DNA of 64,000 bases from Blumeriella jaapii (GCA_009599575.1 VWND01000014.1:806001-870000); one strand, 5' to 3'; shown: positions 35,425 through 47,900, numbered from the stretch's first letter. Made by a program: numbers and translations. The notes: a model not told the origin generated them from the letters alone.

Positions 35425-37134
35425 CTATTTCACCTCCGTTTTTCCCGCGCGCGTCGCATCCACCGCAAGACTCGGATCCAGCATGTTCGCCGTCTGCGTC
35501 CCGTGCGGCCCATGCGCGACCACATTCCCGCTCTTTTCGCGCAGACTCAGCCCCTCCGTAGCCGTGACGAACCGCTCGGGCGCCGGTCTCGCAGCCGGGA
35601 CCAGCTCTCCCTCCTGGAGCTCCAGCGCCGGCGTCGTCGGCGCCGTCGGCGCTTCGAGCTGGGACGGCGTGGGCACGAGGAGGCCCGCGGCCTGCGGCTC
35701 GGGCCGGGACGCGTCGGCCGCGCTGCCGTTCACGGGCTGGACATCGGCGGGCGAGGCCTTCGCGGCATCGAGGTTCGGCTCCATCGGGGCCGCGGCAGGT
35801 CCGTTCGTGGTCTGCTCCACTCGCTTTGGACCGCCCAAGTCGTGCGTCACCGTGCACACCTCCTCCCTCCGCGTCTTGCCGCCAACAGAGCCCACGCTGT
35901 GCGCCGTGATCTCCTTCAGCTCCTCGATTTCCGGACCTTGGACCGGCTGCCCCTTTCGGTTCGTCCAGTACATCGGGCCGTGCGGGAAATCCTGCTTGCC
36001 TGCCTCCCATTTCGTGACCTTCAGCAGGGCCGGGTCGAGAACCGGGTGATCGCCGAACTCGAACTTGAGCTGCCCGCCGTATTTGACGGGGATGTTGGCG
36101 GGGTCGATGAAGGTCTCGAGGGTGTTCTTCATGTCGCTTTGCGAAATGATGAAGATCTTGGAGGTGGTGATAGGGTCGAACCATTTCTTGATCCAGCCCC
36201 AGACGGTAGGGAAGAAGGAGGGAGCGCCGATGATCTGGTTCGCGTCAACACGGCTTCTGCCTCCACGGTCCGCCGCTCCTGAGAGGGCGCGGGAGGAAGG
36301 GCATACGTACAAAAATTCTGTCCAGCGTTTCCGGGTAATGCGCCGTGGCTAACGTACTCGCATCCTGCATGTGTCCCCTCAGGTTCCAGAACTGCTTCAG
36401 CCCCACGCCTGAGATATCCACAATGTTGTTGCTCTGCGTGATCGGGGTCCCCGGGTGCTCTCGATCCGTCAAGGCCGTGCACAGCGGCATTACAAACCGA
36501 ACAAGATTCTCGTAGAGTGCGAACAGGCGCAGCATCTTCGCGGGCGTCTTGCCGTCGGTCATGGCTTTGCTAGACGTCTCTTTGGCGTGTTTGTCGTGAT
36601 TCGACATTGTTTTCGAGTTGAGGTGCTTGACCTCGAAGACATAAACGGGTATGCCGCGGCGGTCGCGACGGCCGGTCCATTGGGGATACTGTGCAACTGA
36701 TGAGAACGAAGCCTGCAGTGGAGATTGTGGGAAGGGAACGTGCCAGCCTACGTGTCTCTTCGTACTGATCCAGATCTATGGTTTCGTAGAGGACATCTAG
36801 TTGGTTTGCTTTGCGCCAATCCTCCGTCTCTTGAAATTGCTTGAATGCATCTGCGATCACGAAGCGGCGAGCTCGCAGGAAACGGCTGACGGCTTGTTAG
36901 AACGCAGATTCCAGAGGGAAGGGAAAAGCAGGAGCAGTACAGGAGCGTAGCATCGTCGTGTGTCTCTGTTTCCGTGTCGGTCGCGGGTGTGTAAGTACCC
37001 TTCTCTTGGCACAAGATCTTGAAGTTCTTAAACGCGGCCTGTTCCTCGTCGGAGAGATGGCCCAGATGGCCTTGCGGATATCCATATTCCACCTGTGCGG
37101 ACTGGACTCTGTGCGGAGGACCGGCTGTCGACAT
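35425..37134 (-). CDS. Sec14-like CRAL-TRIO lipid transfer protein
   Basis: Four exons: 37134-36941, 36885-36752, 36696-36311, 36234-35425 (introns 55, 55 and 76 bp; 1524 nt, 507 residues, frame closes). The CRAL-TRIO N-terminal helical part is RFLRARRFVIADAFKQF with TEDWRKANQLD, followed by YPQWTGRRDRRGIPVYVFEV. The lipid-binding CRAL-TRIO core is SNNIVDISGVGLKQFWNL, ATAHYPETLDRIFIIGAPSF, FFPTVWGWIKKWFDPITTSK, and IPVKYGGQLKFEFGDHP, the conserved closing segment. An additional 150-residue Pro/Ala-rich tail is likely disordered. The family exchanges phosphatidylinositol and phosphatidylcholine and supports Golgi and vacuolar trafficking; the specific ligand is unknown. The second intron junction (LAQ before YPQW) is the least certain. 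It shares a 664-bp divergent promoter with the next gene. Confidence 0.85.
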
Positions 37135-37798
37135 GATGCTTGCGGGTGCTTGCGAGCTGACAGCGTTGGTTTTGCTATGTAGTCGACTAAGCACGGGAGG
37201 CGTCTGGGATGATCGGAATGCGGTAAGCATAAATAATCCATGGGCCCCTCCGACGTCATGCCCGGCTGGGGATTTTGTGCACGGTCCGGACCAAAAGTGA
37301 ATCAAGCTTAGTCATCCCAGGCAAAGTTCAGCGCCTGTCGTGCTTAAGTCCGATCCGGGCTGGGCGCACGTGAATGGAAGTTTCCAGATCGGAGCAGGCA
37401 AGCACAGGCATCTACTGTAGATGTGGACCCGCTCTATAATCAGATGGTCACATGATGATACCTTACCTGCGTCGGTTTTATGATTACACGAGTATATAAT
37501 ACAGCTGTAAATAGAGATGCCTGGTCTGGCATGCCATCCATCTACGGCTCTGGCTGTACAGTATGTACAGTACAAGACTGAATGTAACTGTACTGGATGT
37601 AACTGTACTGAATGTAACTGTACTGAATGTGCATGCACTTCATCTGTAAATGCTGTATACACATTGTCGATGATATTTGCATCTGTACCCGCCTCCTCCT
37701 GCATGCAAGGTCCCTCCTGCACCACGACACTCCACGCACATCCTGTACTGTGCAAGCCTACCACCACTTCTTCACCCAAACTCCTCTCTCCAAAATTC
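37135..37798. promoter_or_regulatory. Divergent promoter with 15-bp tandem repeat
   Basis: 664 bp between divergent starts (Sec14-like at 37134, molybdopterin-binding protein at 37799). Three tandem 15-bp units of RATGTAACTGTACTG lie at 37581-37625, with a partial fourth to about 37630, next to a GTACAGTATGTACAGTAC palindrome at about 37557-37574. Confidence 0.55.
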
Positions 37799-39271
37799 AT
37801 GTTCTCGCGACTCGCACAAGTAGCAAGACACCTCTCGCGTCCTCTCCCAAACTCCGCTCACACGTCTGCTGCCGCCGCAGGACTGGGACTCAGTCGCATC
37901 ATGACATCATCAGCGAGCAAGGCCGCCGCGGAGAGGAATGCGCGCACCATCCACACGGCGGCCTGCTTGATTATCGGGGATGAGGTTTTGGGTGGGAAGG
38001 TATGCTTGCAATTCCTCGACACGAAGGGGCAATGAGGGAAGGTCGTCAGCCAGTCTCCAAAGCCATGCGCTAACTTTGGGCCTTTCCAGACGGTCGATGT
38101 AGGCACTCGAGCTCCAATGATCTCGGAGAGGGCAAGTCGATGAGCTGATGCCGGGGCGCAGACCAACTCGGCGTATATGGCGAAGTACTGCTTCAAGCTG
38201 GGCATGGTATGTCAGTCAACATATACCCCCCATACGGGGGACCAGTGTACTGGGGGAAGGGCGCTGATGGCGGGAAATCCAAACAGGCATTGAAACGTAT
38301 CGAGGTCATCGCCGACGACGAGGACGAGATCGTGGAAGCCGTGAAACGCATGAGCAGCAACTACGACTTCGTAGTAACAAGCGGAGGCATCGGTCCAACG
38401 TACGTCCTCCCTCTCCCTTTATCAGAAAACAGAAGTTCTAGAGAGAAAAAAAAAAAGTGGAAAAACAACTGACACCCTCCCCCCCCGCAGCCACGACGAC
38501 ATCACCTACCAATCCATCGCCAAAGCCTTCTCCCTGCCCCTCATCCTACACGACGAAGCCCTCACCAAGATGAAGGCCCTGTCCAAGCCGCACCCCTCGC
38601 AGCCCAACTTTTCCTGGGACGTGGACTCGCCCGCCCTGCGCGCCAAGCTGCGCATGATTGAGCTGCCGACCGACACCAGCCGACCCCTCACGCAGCAAGT
38701 GCTCTTCCCGCAGTCGGATCTCTGGGTGCCGGTCGCCTGCGTCAACGGCAACGTGCACATCCTGCCCGGCGTCCCACGCCTCTTCGAGAGCCTGCTCGAC
38801 GGCATGAAACCGCTCTTGCTGCCGCGGCTGGAGGACCCCGAGGGGAAGGGCATCCATAGAGTGCTGATCAGCACGCCGATGAGCGAGAGCGCCGTAGCCG
38901 GGTACCTGACGGAGCTGGCGGCGAGGGTCGAGGCCAAGGGCGTCAAGGTCGGAAGCTATCCGAGGTGGGGAAAGAAGCGGAATACGGTCACGCTGGTTGG
39001 CAAGGATAGGGAGTTCCTTGAGAGTCTGGTGGGAGAGGTTGAGAAGAATGTTGAGGGGAAGAGGGTGCAGGCGGAGGGGAGGATGATGAGTGAGTGGGTG
39101 GGTGAAATGGAGGGGGCGAGGGGGATGGGGGTCAATGAATGGGAGGTCAATGGAAAAGGAGAGGAAGCAAAGAGATTGCATTGCAATGCAAACAGACCCC
39201 CCCCCCCTCACCACCTCTTTAGGCCGGCTCTGAAGAAGCGTACAAATAGCAGAACCAAATTTTACACGTAA
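37799..39271 (+). CDS. Molybdopterin-binding-domain protein (MoaB/CinA-like)
   Basis: Exons: 37799-37999, 38090-38098, 38162-38206, 38287-38399, 38491-39271 (introns 90, 63, 80 and 91 bp; 382 residues, frame closes). The second exon is only 9 nt (encoding TVD) but both flanking introns are canonical and it reconstitutes the family segment IIGDEVLGGKTVDTNSAYMA. The MoCF/MoaB motif is TSGGIGPTHDDIT, across the exon 4-5 junction. The N-terminus (MFSRLAQVARHLSRPL) looks like a mitochondrial presequence, and an internal ATG (MTSSASK) would give a cytosolic form. A C-terminal alternative exists: donor at 39090 and acceptor ending at 39222 (behind a C-rich tract) would end the protein at 39233 with Ser-Arg-Leu, a peroxisomal PTS1-like tripeptide. 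Function in eukaryotes is unsettled; FAD or nucleotide hydrolysis is reported for related domains. Confidence 0.75.
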
Positions 39272-40775
39272 TCCGGTCCATCTTTGCTCCATCTTCGCTC
39301 CATCCCGCTTTTCCCCCTATTTCTACGTTTAAATTTCCTTTTTTTTTTGTATACAAAACAAATCACGCAAACTCGCTCTCCGTGCGTACTGCAAGCAGGT
39401 GAGGTGGGATGAGGTGAAGTGATAGGGTATTCGTACGGTAGCAGCTAGGTGGTAGGTGGTAGGCCGGTAGGTAGGCGGGCAAATGGGTGGATGAGAAGTT
39501 GAGTGAGTGAGTGAGTGAGTGAGTGAGTGAGTGATGACTAGGACAAAAAAGTGTTATTCATCAGCCAACCAAACGAGATCCACAGCAACAGCTGGTGTGA
39601 TGTGATGAAAAGCCATGCGTGGATAGACAATGACGCAGTACTTACCTAGGTACCGTACCTACCTACCTATAGGTACCTACTTAGGTACCTACAAGCAGTA
39701 GCCTGCCCGCAGCTTGCTATCAGTTCAACACCAGTTTTTCAATAGTTTGCGAGAAGGTTGTTAGCCGTGTATTACCAGCCTACTTGCGGCCTGCGCATCG
39801 GACGAAAGAACTTGCTAGCAGTCTGCTTCACGCATCTCACCTACTTACTGTATATGATTTACCTACCTATCCATCCAAGTAGCAAAAGAGCAAGGGATAG
39901 CCAGATCAGCTGTATCAAGCTAGCAAAGTAAGCCAATAGCGGACCTCGATAGAATCCCTAATTGGGTCTTCATCGGACCTCGATAGAATCCCTAATTGGG
40001 TCTTCATCCCACTTGTGATCTGTCTTTCTTTCCAGAGGTAGTCCTGCGATGATTTATTTCCGTTCGCTTCTTCAGTAGCTCGATTGTTGGCTTGGCTTGG
40101 CTTGCCTCCGCATTTCAAACTCGATTTTGAGTGGCTTTCCTCTAGTTTTGCAATAACCTGTTTACCTTGATCAGTGGAGTAGTGCTCGTGCTTGTCTTTT
40201 GTTTGCAGGTGAGCTACCTACGCTACATAGCTCATCGGTCGTTGATGAACGGCAGATATGATAGAACTTGGTATGGCTTGGTATGGAAGAACCGAGTAGC
40301 TAAAGCTACTTGTTCTGCGAGGACGCATCGGGTGGGATCGAAGAACGGGATTGGATGGAATTTGATTAGACTTGATTGCTTGACTAGCACGGAGGTATGT
40401 ATGCAATGTGTGACATGGACGGATAGAGGATAGGATTATGGGCGATGGGAGTAGGTCTGGGCCTGGGTATGAGTCTGGGCATGGATGAGAGGAGTGATTG
40501 GGGGAGGTCGGAGAGTGCACGGGTATTACGGTACGAAGTAAAGGAAGCAAGGAAGGATGTTTGGCTTCGCAGATCGAGGTCGATGTTAAGGTTGATATAT
40601 CTCCAACACAATACGCCTTGCTTGCAATTGCTACGCATCCTTGCTCCTCCAGAGGAGTGTTACCAGTGAGTACGTACGCGACAACCAAACGCCTCCCAAT
40701 GCTCCATACCCGTGCTATCCCATCCGTCCATCCGTCATACTCATACATGCACTCATACACGGCATAAACCATCCC
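39272..40775. other. Convergent intergenic region
   Basis: 1.5 kb. Nothing coding is seen. It contains GAGT repeats (about 39501-39532), a cluster of ACCTAGGTACC palindromes (39645-39690), and a perfect 34-bp tandem duplication at 39940-40007. Confidence 0.6.
39940..40007. repeat. Perfect 34-bp tandem duplication
   Basis: Two identical 34-bp units beginning CGGACCTCGATAGAATCCCT, at 39940-39973 and 39974-40007. Perfect identity implies a recent duplication. Confidence 0.95.
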
Positions 40776-41989
40776 CTAAATAAAGTCATTCCCTCCAAAC
40801 CCACCAAACGGATTCGGCGGTCTTCCCCCAAGCCCTCGTTGCGGCCCATCGCCCGGTCCCAGCGGATCGTATCTCGCCCCAGGGGGCGCTCTGCCGTTCC
40901 CACCCGTTCCTTGTCCCCGTCCCCCAAACAAAGGATCATCGAACGTCGGATGCATCCCGCCGCCAAACCCACCGGGTCCACCGCCCACGAAGCTTCCTCG
41001 CAGGGGATCGCCAGGCCCAAGACCGGGTGGGTTCAGATCATCGTGTCCGATTCCAAACGGTGCACCAGGGCCTGGGAATGGTGGCGCCATTCCTCGAAGG
41101 GGTCGGTTCATATCCAGCTCGTCGTCGAAGCCCGGGGGTGGGAAATCGCCAGCGGGGATTGGGGGACGACGGGGGGCAGCGAGGGGGTCGTGGAACGGGT
41201 AGGGACGAGCGGGTTCGGGAAGGCCGGGGTCGGCAAGGGGATCGTGACGTGGATTGCGTCTGGCGTGTCCCTCTTCGCGCTCGTCGCGGGCGTCGCGGGC
41301 GGCTGCTGATTCCTCGTATCCCTCTTTATTGAGGTTGGGGATAAGTTTTTGGATTATGCTGATTTTAAATTCTAAAGCGAGGTCTGGTTGCAGTCAGTTT
41401 GGAAACGGTGATTAGGGTACAGGGAGACAGACCTTGGATTCGGTGGGGCGTGGTGAAGATGGCTTTGAGCTTGTCGGCGAGATCTGATCTATCCTCCTCG
41501 CCATCTGCTGTAAGGCTTATGCGGAGCGGGAGAGCGGCGTTGGAGATGTAGTCCTTCGCGATGATTTCAAATCTGCTGATGCGCTCGTCGCCTAGGCCGA
41601 TTCCTCGAATCTCTGCTTTGCCTCCCAGACGATCGACTTTGACTACATATTCCATCGAAGATTGCGAGTGGGCGTAGAGAAAGGAGAAGGAGTTAATGGA
41701 GGCATTCCATTTTTCTGACAGCCTCGGTGCCAGCTTTTGGCTCTCGGCTTCTGTAGTTTTGTTTGTTAGTTAAGCTGTGCAGAGCATGGAGGCTAGACAT
41801 GCCGTTCTTCTGTCCCTCGCCATAGCCCAAGAGCCTGAATCCAACGGCCGTCATACATGCGTGGGCGAATAATGCGATGGCTTCACACGAGCTACTGAAG
41901 TCGGATCCGGTATCTCCCTTGGTATGTGCCGGTATGGCATCGGCCATATGCCTGAGAATGCTCTCCGTACTGAGCGGGCTGTTCGCCAT
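40776..41989 (-). CDS. PI31-type proteasome regulator
   Basis: Three exons: 41989-41803, 41750-41433, 41371-40776 (1101 nt, 366 residues, frame closes). The N-terminal FP domain reads LSTESILRHMADAIPAHTKG, then AIALFAHACMTAVGFRLLGY, KWNASINSFSFLYAHSQSSM and VVKVDRLGGKAEIRGIGLGD. The C-terminal half is the Pro/Gly-rich PI31 tail with DELDMNRPLRG, HPTFDDPLFG and PPGARYDPLGPG. In yeast (Fub1) and animals PI31 binds the 20S core and modulates proteasome activity and assembly. Intron 1 (41802-41751, 52 nt) begins GCATGT, i.e. a GC-AG intron; it has a strong TTAACTAAC branch site, and only this donor gives the correct frame. A GT two bases downstream leads to a stop within about 20 codons. Confidence 0.85.
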
Positions 41990-42508
41990 CGTGCGTGGCG
42001 ATGAGTATGGTAGTTCTGGGTATAAATAGTCGAGTTGGAGTGGAGGTGTCGTAGAACGCAAGACTGGCAGTTATGCAGACGATATGATTGCTGCTAGAGC
42101 TGGGATACTATCGATGGATGATAGTCGAAAGCCGTGGGAATTGCAGGTTTTGTTTGATGGCTTTGGAACTGCGACGAAGTTCGGTTTTGATATATCAATG
42201 GCGGGGTTGATGGCGAAGACAAAAGTTGCCTGGAGCTGGAAGTGAAGCTTTGGGAGGGCAAGCCACTGCCAAGCCACTACCACCGCCACACCCCTCAGTC
42301 CCCACTTTTCAAAGACTAACGCCGCTCCGCTCCGCCCCGCCCCGCTCCGCCTGACAGGGTGGATCGTGTTTCTTGCATGTCGAGGTTTTGATCGTAATCG
42401 TACTGTGCAGTACTGACTTTCGCATTGCATTCGCGAAAACCTCGTCTCTACAGTACGTACGTACGCTCTCGTACAACAACAGCAAACGGCATCGCCAGTC
42501 GCCACATC
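41990..42508. promoter_or_regulatory. Divergent promoter PI31 / YVC1-like
   Basis: 519 bp between divergent start codons. It holds a TATAAATA sequence at 42021-42028, 30-40 bp upstream of the PI31 start, a CCGCTCCGC / CCCGCTCCGC repeat (about 42320-42352), and CAGTACGTACGTACG (42451-42465) about 45 bp upstream of the channel start. Confidence 0.45.
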
Positions 42509-44937
42509 ATGAGCCACGGGCCCCCAGGAGCCCTGGCAGGCATTGTCAAACCTACCAAGTTCCCAGTAATTGGCCCTAACGATCCTTTTGCTAAGGTCGT
42601 CAAGGCGTTGTCGTTGTACTTCGTCGACGAATTGCATGTACCCTCAACCTTCGAGCAGTTACGAACCACCTCGGCAGGAAACCGGATCCGAGTCTTGGTA
42701 GACTATCTTGTTGCCAATGTCACAAACCCGGCTTTGATCAATGCTCTTCTGTCAGTATCTTCCTTACACGCCCCTGGCACACGAAGCTCACACCATTTGC
42801 CTAGGACATTGAAATGGCACTTTTCCACCCTTGATGTGGACGACCGTGGGCTAAACGAGACGCGAGCCAACGCATGCGAAATCGTTGCCTGGCGTTTCCT
42901 CACGCGGCTGTCGGAACGAGATGCGGTCGACTTCTGCTTGTACGAATTACCTGAAGTGAAGGAGTCGCCGGAACAGCTAGAGTCGGAATCAGAGGACCCT
43001 TGCGGAGTGGAGGCAGGGGAACGGTCAAGCCTGTTACCACAGTTCAGAGCGCGGGATCATCCTCGACCGGTTACACCTACGAGGCCGGGCAGCAAGCGGG
43101 TGGAAATGCTGCGATCGGTATCACATATGGGTTCCTTAATACCAGATGAGTACACGGAGGAAGAGGATGACCCAACATCGTCGTTCACTGGGTTAAATGC
43201 CTTGGAGATTGCTGCTGTGGCAGACTGCAAGAAGTTCATCAGCCAAAGGATTGTCCAGAAGATCATCACTGGCATCTGGAACGGAGACATTACATTCTGG
43301 GCGAAGCTCAGTGTTGATACCAAAAAGAAGCCGCATTTTTACAATAAGAAACGCTCTGACATTTTCACGCGGCTGCGAGTACCAAGATATATCAAGGCTT
43401 TTGAGATTTTGTTCTTTGCTACGTTCTTGTTCCTCTACTATGCTGTGCTTGTGGAGCGAAACCCGTGCGTACACCCACCACCTGCGATTCAGTCCAATGG
43501 CTAACATGGACAGCAGCGCCCACATCACCGTTCTCGAGGTCACGCTCTATGTGTGGTTCGCATCGTTCACTTACGATGAGCTAGGCGGGTTCATTGATGC
43601 AGGATCCATTTTCTATGCAGTTGATATCTGGAATGGCTGCGACATCATCATCATTCTCATCGGAGCAGCTTTTGCCATCACACGTGAGTGGCTAAACATC
43701 GATACCGAACTACATTTGCTAAACACTGAACAGGGTTTGTTGGGATCTATCAAGACAGCGTTAGGATCACAGATACTGCTTTCGACATCCTGTCCTTGGA
43801 AGCACTGTTCATGGTCCCAAGAATTTGCTCGCTTCTGAGTCTACATCCGTATTTTGGAACTCTGATTCCGTGCTTGAAGCAGATGACGAAAGACTTTGTC
43901 AAGTTTATGGTGGTGGTAGCTGTTCTCTACATTGGCTTCCTCACCACCTTCACCCTTCTGGCTCGGGACAAGTTCAACTTGGCTAAAATGAGCTGGATTC
44001 TGATCCAGGTGTTCTTCGGTTCAAGTTACCTGGGTTTTGATATCATGAATGACATCAATCCACAGCTTGGTCCACCTTTGATGGTAATTTTTCCCGTCTT
44101 GTTGTAAGTCCCATGCTGACGGTATCTAGCTTATATTTGTCTGCATGACGAACATTCTGTTGATCACATCCTTGATCAGTATCTTGAGTGACAGCTTCTC
44201 GAAGGTCATTGCACATGCGAGGTACGTCTAGGTTTTAGAGCTTTTGGGTATTTGTGCTTACACTCATCAGAGAGGAGTATTTGTTCGTCTATTCGGTCTA
44301 CGTTCTCGAGGTAAGCATCAAAAACCATTGAATGAGTGGCTGCTAACATCCCACAGGCATCAACTAGCAACAGACTCACGCACTTCTACCCACCTCTGGT
44401 ACTTCATCTCTCTTCACCAAGTATTTCCCACACTAACCCTCCCAGAATCTTATCCCACTGGTCCTGATCCGACCTCTCCGGCTCTTTCTCTCAGCAGATG
44501 ACCTCCGCCGCACCCGCATCATCGCCCTCAAGATAACACATTCCCCAATCGTCGCAGCCATCTTCATCTTTGAAAAAGCGCACGAACAAGTCGGAGGTGG
44601 CGCCTCCACATTCTCCTCCGTGGGCCCAGGCATCTCCCGCGCCGACACCTCCGCCTCCAAGAAACAGCGACCCTTCCTCACGAATCTGACCAGCGGCAGC
44701 GGGAAACGAGACTCGCAGCATTTCCCCTCCGATACGCCGAGGAGCGCGGACGGAGCGCACAGCCCGCCCGAGGTCAACACGCCTTTGCGTGGAACAAACG
44801 AGCGAACGAATGGGCAGGCGGCGGGAGGAGGGGTGAGCAATGCGATGCTGGAAGATCAAGTGAAGGAACTGAGTATCAAGATTGCGGAGTTGACGGCTTT
44901 GATCATGGCACAGCAGGGGACTCCTCAGGAGGAGTGA
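42509..44937 (+). CDS. YVC1-type TRP cation channel
   Basis: Eight exons: 42509-42750, 42805-43464, 43514-43683, 43734-44083, 44130-44221, 44271-44310, 44357-44398, 44446-44937 (introns 46-54 bp; 2088 nt, 695 residues, frame closes). The 54-nt first intron is in frame and could be retained; splicing it joins INALL to TLKWHF. Transmembrane segments follow in order: LFFATFLFLYYAVLVERNP, ITVLEVTLYVWFASFTYDEL, CDIIIILIGAAFAITR, FDILSLEALFMVPRICSLLS, VKFMVVVAVLYIGFLTTFTL, then the re-entrant pore region (WILIQVFFGSSYLGFD) and the last helix (LIFVCMTNILLITSLISILS). A TRP-box-like helix, an EEYLFVYSVYVLE segment and a C-terminal coiled coil (MLEDQVKELSIKIAELTALI) complete it. Yeast Yvc1 releases vacuolar Ca2+ on osmotic upshift; the same place and role are inferred. 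Confidence 0.85.
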
Positions 44938-47900
44938 GCTCTCAGTCGTAATGATTGAGTAGTTCACTGGTAGTCATTGTCGTCATATCATTTGTGTTTT
45001 GGGACGGTGCAATAGATCAGCACGGCACTGTTTGTTTGTTTTTGTCACTCTGTCTCGGCGTTGAGCAGGCGAGCCGGGGGCTGAAAGGGCGTACATATAC
45101 CATCCGGGGAGCGTGGCGTGGCGCAGCGTGGGTTTTCGGCCAGAGCTTACATGAATAATAACACTTGTCGAATTTTCATCACCTCGATTCCGTTGCAAAA
45201 TTTGTGTTTTCCTTCTTTCCTTTTTTACAGTGCCGCCTGTCTGTCTTATCAGGCGCTCACGGGTCCTTCATTCGGCTCAGTCAGTACATACAGTGCTGTA
45301 TGTGTCGCCTACTGAAGTTGTGCTATCGGCTTATATAGCGCGATTTGGGTTGACAGGAGGCAAGGTACAGCATCAGGTGTCTGCATACCTACCTACCTAT
45401 TTGTCGTGTACTGCTTGGTAGGGGGGAGTATCCGAGAGAGTGGATGGGGTGTGGTGTGATGTAGATTTTAGGGACCTGGGAATGGAATAGGAGAAAGGGG
45501 GAGAGGGAATGGAGGTAGGATGTTTGTGTGGTACATTAGGTGAATAACACCAAGATCTGCAACTCAAAGTCTGAATTATCATTGCTAATCATGGGTTTTG
45601 AGACCAGAGTCTAGCTTTGGTTCGGTATCTTGTTCATGAGATGGCAGTCAGTTGTTTCGAATAGCATGGCATGGTAATGCCACTAGCATGCACAAATGGC
45701 TAGTGAGCTACTTTGTGAATCCCGGTGCTCGCGCCTTCAACTACTGTTTGCAATGATTTGGGGGATCTGTTGCTGTTGTGCTTTGGCAGTGCGGCGGTAA
45801 GCTCAATTGTTGTATTGCAGTTAGGATTGGGAGGCTATATCATCGAGCAGCTGTACACGAAAGGTAAGCGGATGGATGGATACCTAGTTAGTTGAAGCTG
45901 TTGAAGAAGAGATGGAGGTAAAGACTTGGCAGCGAGCTAATGGCGGACTGTAAGGATTTATGGCCAGATCTGTGATGAGGAGTTTTGGTAACAAAGCTCC
46001 GTGTCCAGGATGAAGAAAGATGATTCCGATTGTCGCATGAGGAACCTTAAAGGAGATCCTATGATCTAATTACCGACTCGTATACCTTTTCCAATTCTCC
46101 TTTTTTTTCCAGATGCTTTTTCGCGTATCTTATCTGTTCGCACGTGAAGACATTTTGTGTTCACGAACAGACGTTGTCTTTGTGAAAGCGTGGAATGTCA
46201 GATAAGAACAGAGTTTGCGAACAATCCTGCAATGTGCCGCGACTCCGGGATGATGGCTGAAGAACAGATCGATGCGCATTGGCCACATTGTTGACAATGC
46301 GGAAATCTGGATGGACTCTGTGATTAAGCGCTCAGTGCTGTGGTTTTGCGAGGACTGGGATGGCCAGTGGTGCCTTGTTTCAGGTTTGCAGCCTTCTCGG
46401 CTGTGGAGCACGATCTTGACTCTGGGCCTGTGAGATGTGATGGAGCAAGAGTAAATGATTTGAGTACCGACAGGTTGAGAGCGGTGATGCGTATTCCCAT
46501 CTTGCATTGTCATTTCCGGTGGGTAGAACGGTTCCCAAGCACGCAATGATAAGGAATACCGAGAATGCCACGACTTTATACCCAAGGTACCTTAGTCAGG
46601 AATAAAACCATCTGTGCCCGAATGCCGCGAGTAATTTTAACCTTAACAAGCTCAAGGTTGGGGTGATGAGATGATGAGGATCAGCGGGGGTGTGGGATGG
46701 TGTTGGACAGAAAGAACGGAGAGGTCGTCAGCTAGAGCTCGATAGCTTTGACATGATAGAGAAATAGGGGCTCCGAGGCCAGCTTATCTTCCAATGGTTT
46801 AATGAAAGAAATACCGTCTGATATCGTAGACACTCCCGAGTCGGAGACGCCTCGGCATTGGCAACTGAAGCTCTCCCGCAGCACTACATGTACATACATC
46901 TCAAGCACCTCAAAGGAAGGCCCTTCCCGGACTGAGACCAAATAACGACGTGTCTCGTCTTTGTGATGGGCATCGGCCATCCTGCGATGCGGCACTCGAC
47001 CGGTGATGAATGAGTACGTAAGGAACTGTCGAAGAAGTGGTCAGTGGCAGCTCCAGAAGGCCGGAAGAACATGCATCGAACACGCATCCCTTGCACCGTC
47101 ACATCACACACACCCTGGGGGGTCGAGGGCACTTGTGATTGGCGCGGCGTGCACCACCACCGCTGCGAGGAGCCGCATTGGGCTGCTTGGTGATGGGCCG
47201 CCGGTTCCCCTGCCGATGGGACGAGGGGGATGTCGTGGAGACGGTCGTGGAGACAGTCGTGGAGACCACCTCGTGGCGGTAAGGATACGGCTCCCTAGAT
47301 CGAAGCATCAGCCATGGTACTGTACGATTCGGCAAGCTTCGTGTGAGGGAGGTCAAGAGGCAGCTGAACGTGGAAGATGTCAAGGGGCGAGCATGTACTG
47401 TACTGTACCGTCAGTACTGTACTGTATGTATGTAGATGCGTAGATGCGTAGATGGGAGGGGAGTCGAGACGACCGAGACCGAGCGAGACGAGAGCTGGGG
47501 CGCGCTAAGTCGAATCCGGCCAAGCGCGGCAAAGGTCCTTTAGTCGGTCGTTTTGACTCCTTTGACTCGACTCGACTCAACTCGAAGTCTCGAACCTCGA
47601 ACCTCGAAACATCGCAGTCTGATCTCCAACAACTCCTTCTCCTCTGCTGCCCGCTGTCAGATTCTCCCTCCGCCAGATCCGCCTGTCTCGACCGACCGAG
47701 TTCGATAGCGTCCGTATCCGTGCTGCGGCGCCATTTCTGCCGTCCCGCAATCCTTTCATCGTGCTACTGCGACTGTTGATTTCTGCCCGAGACAACCTCC
47801 TCCTCCTCCTCCTCCTCCTCCTCCTCCTGATACCAACGTCTCTTCGTCCCCTCGGCGCTGCATATCCTTCCACCCAACCGCCGATCAGCACTTCACATCG

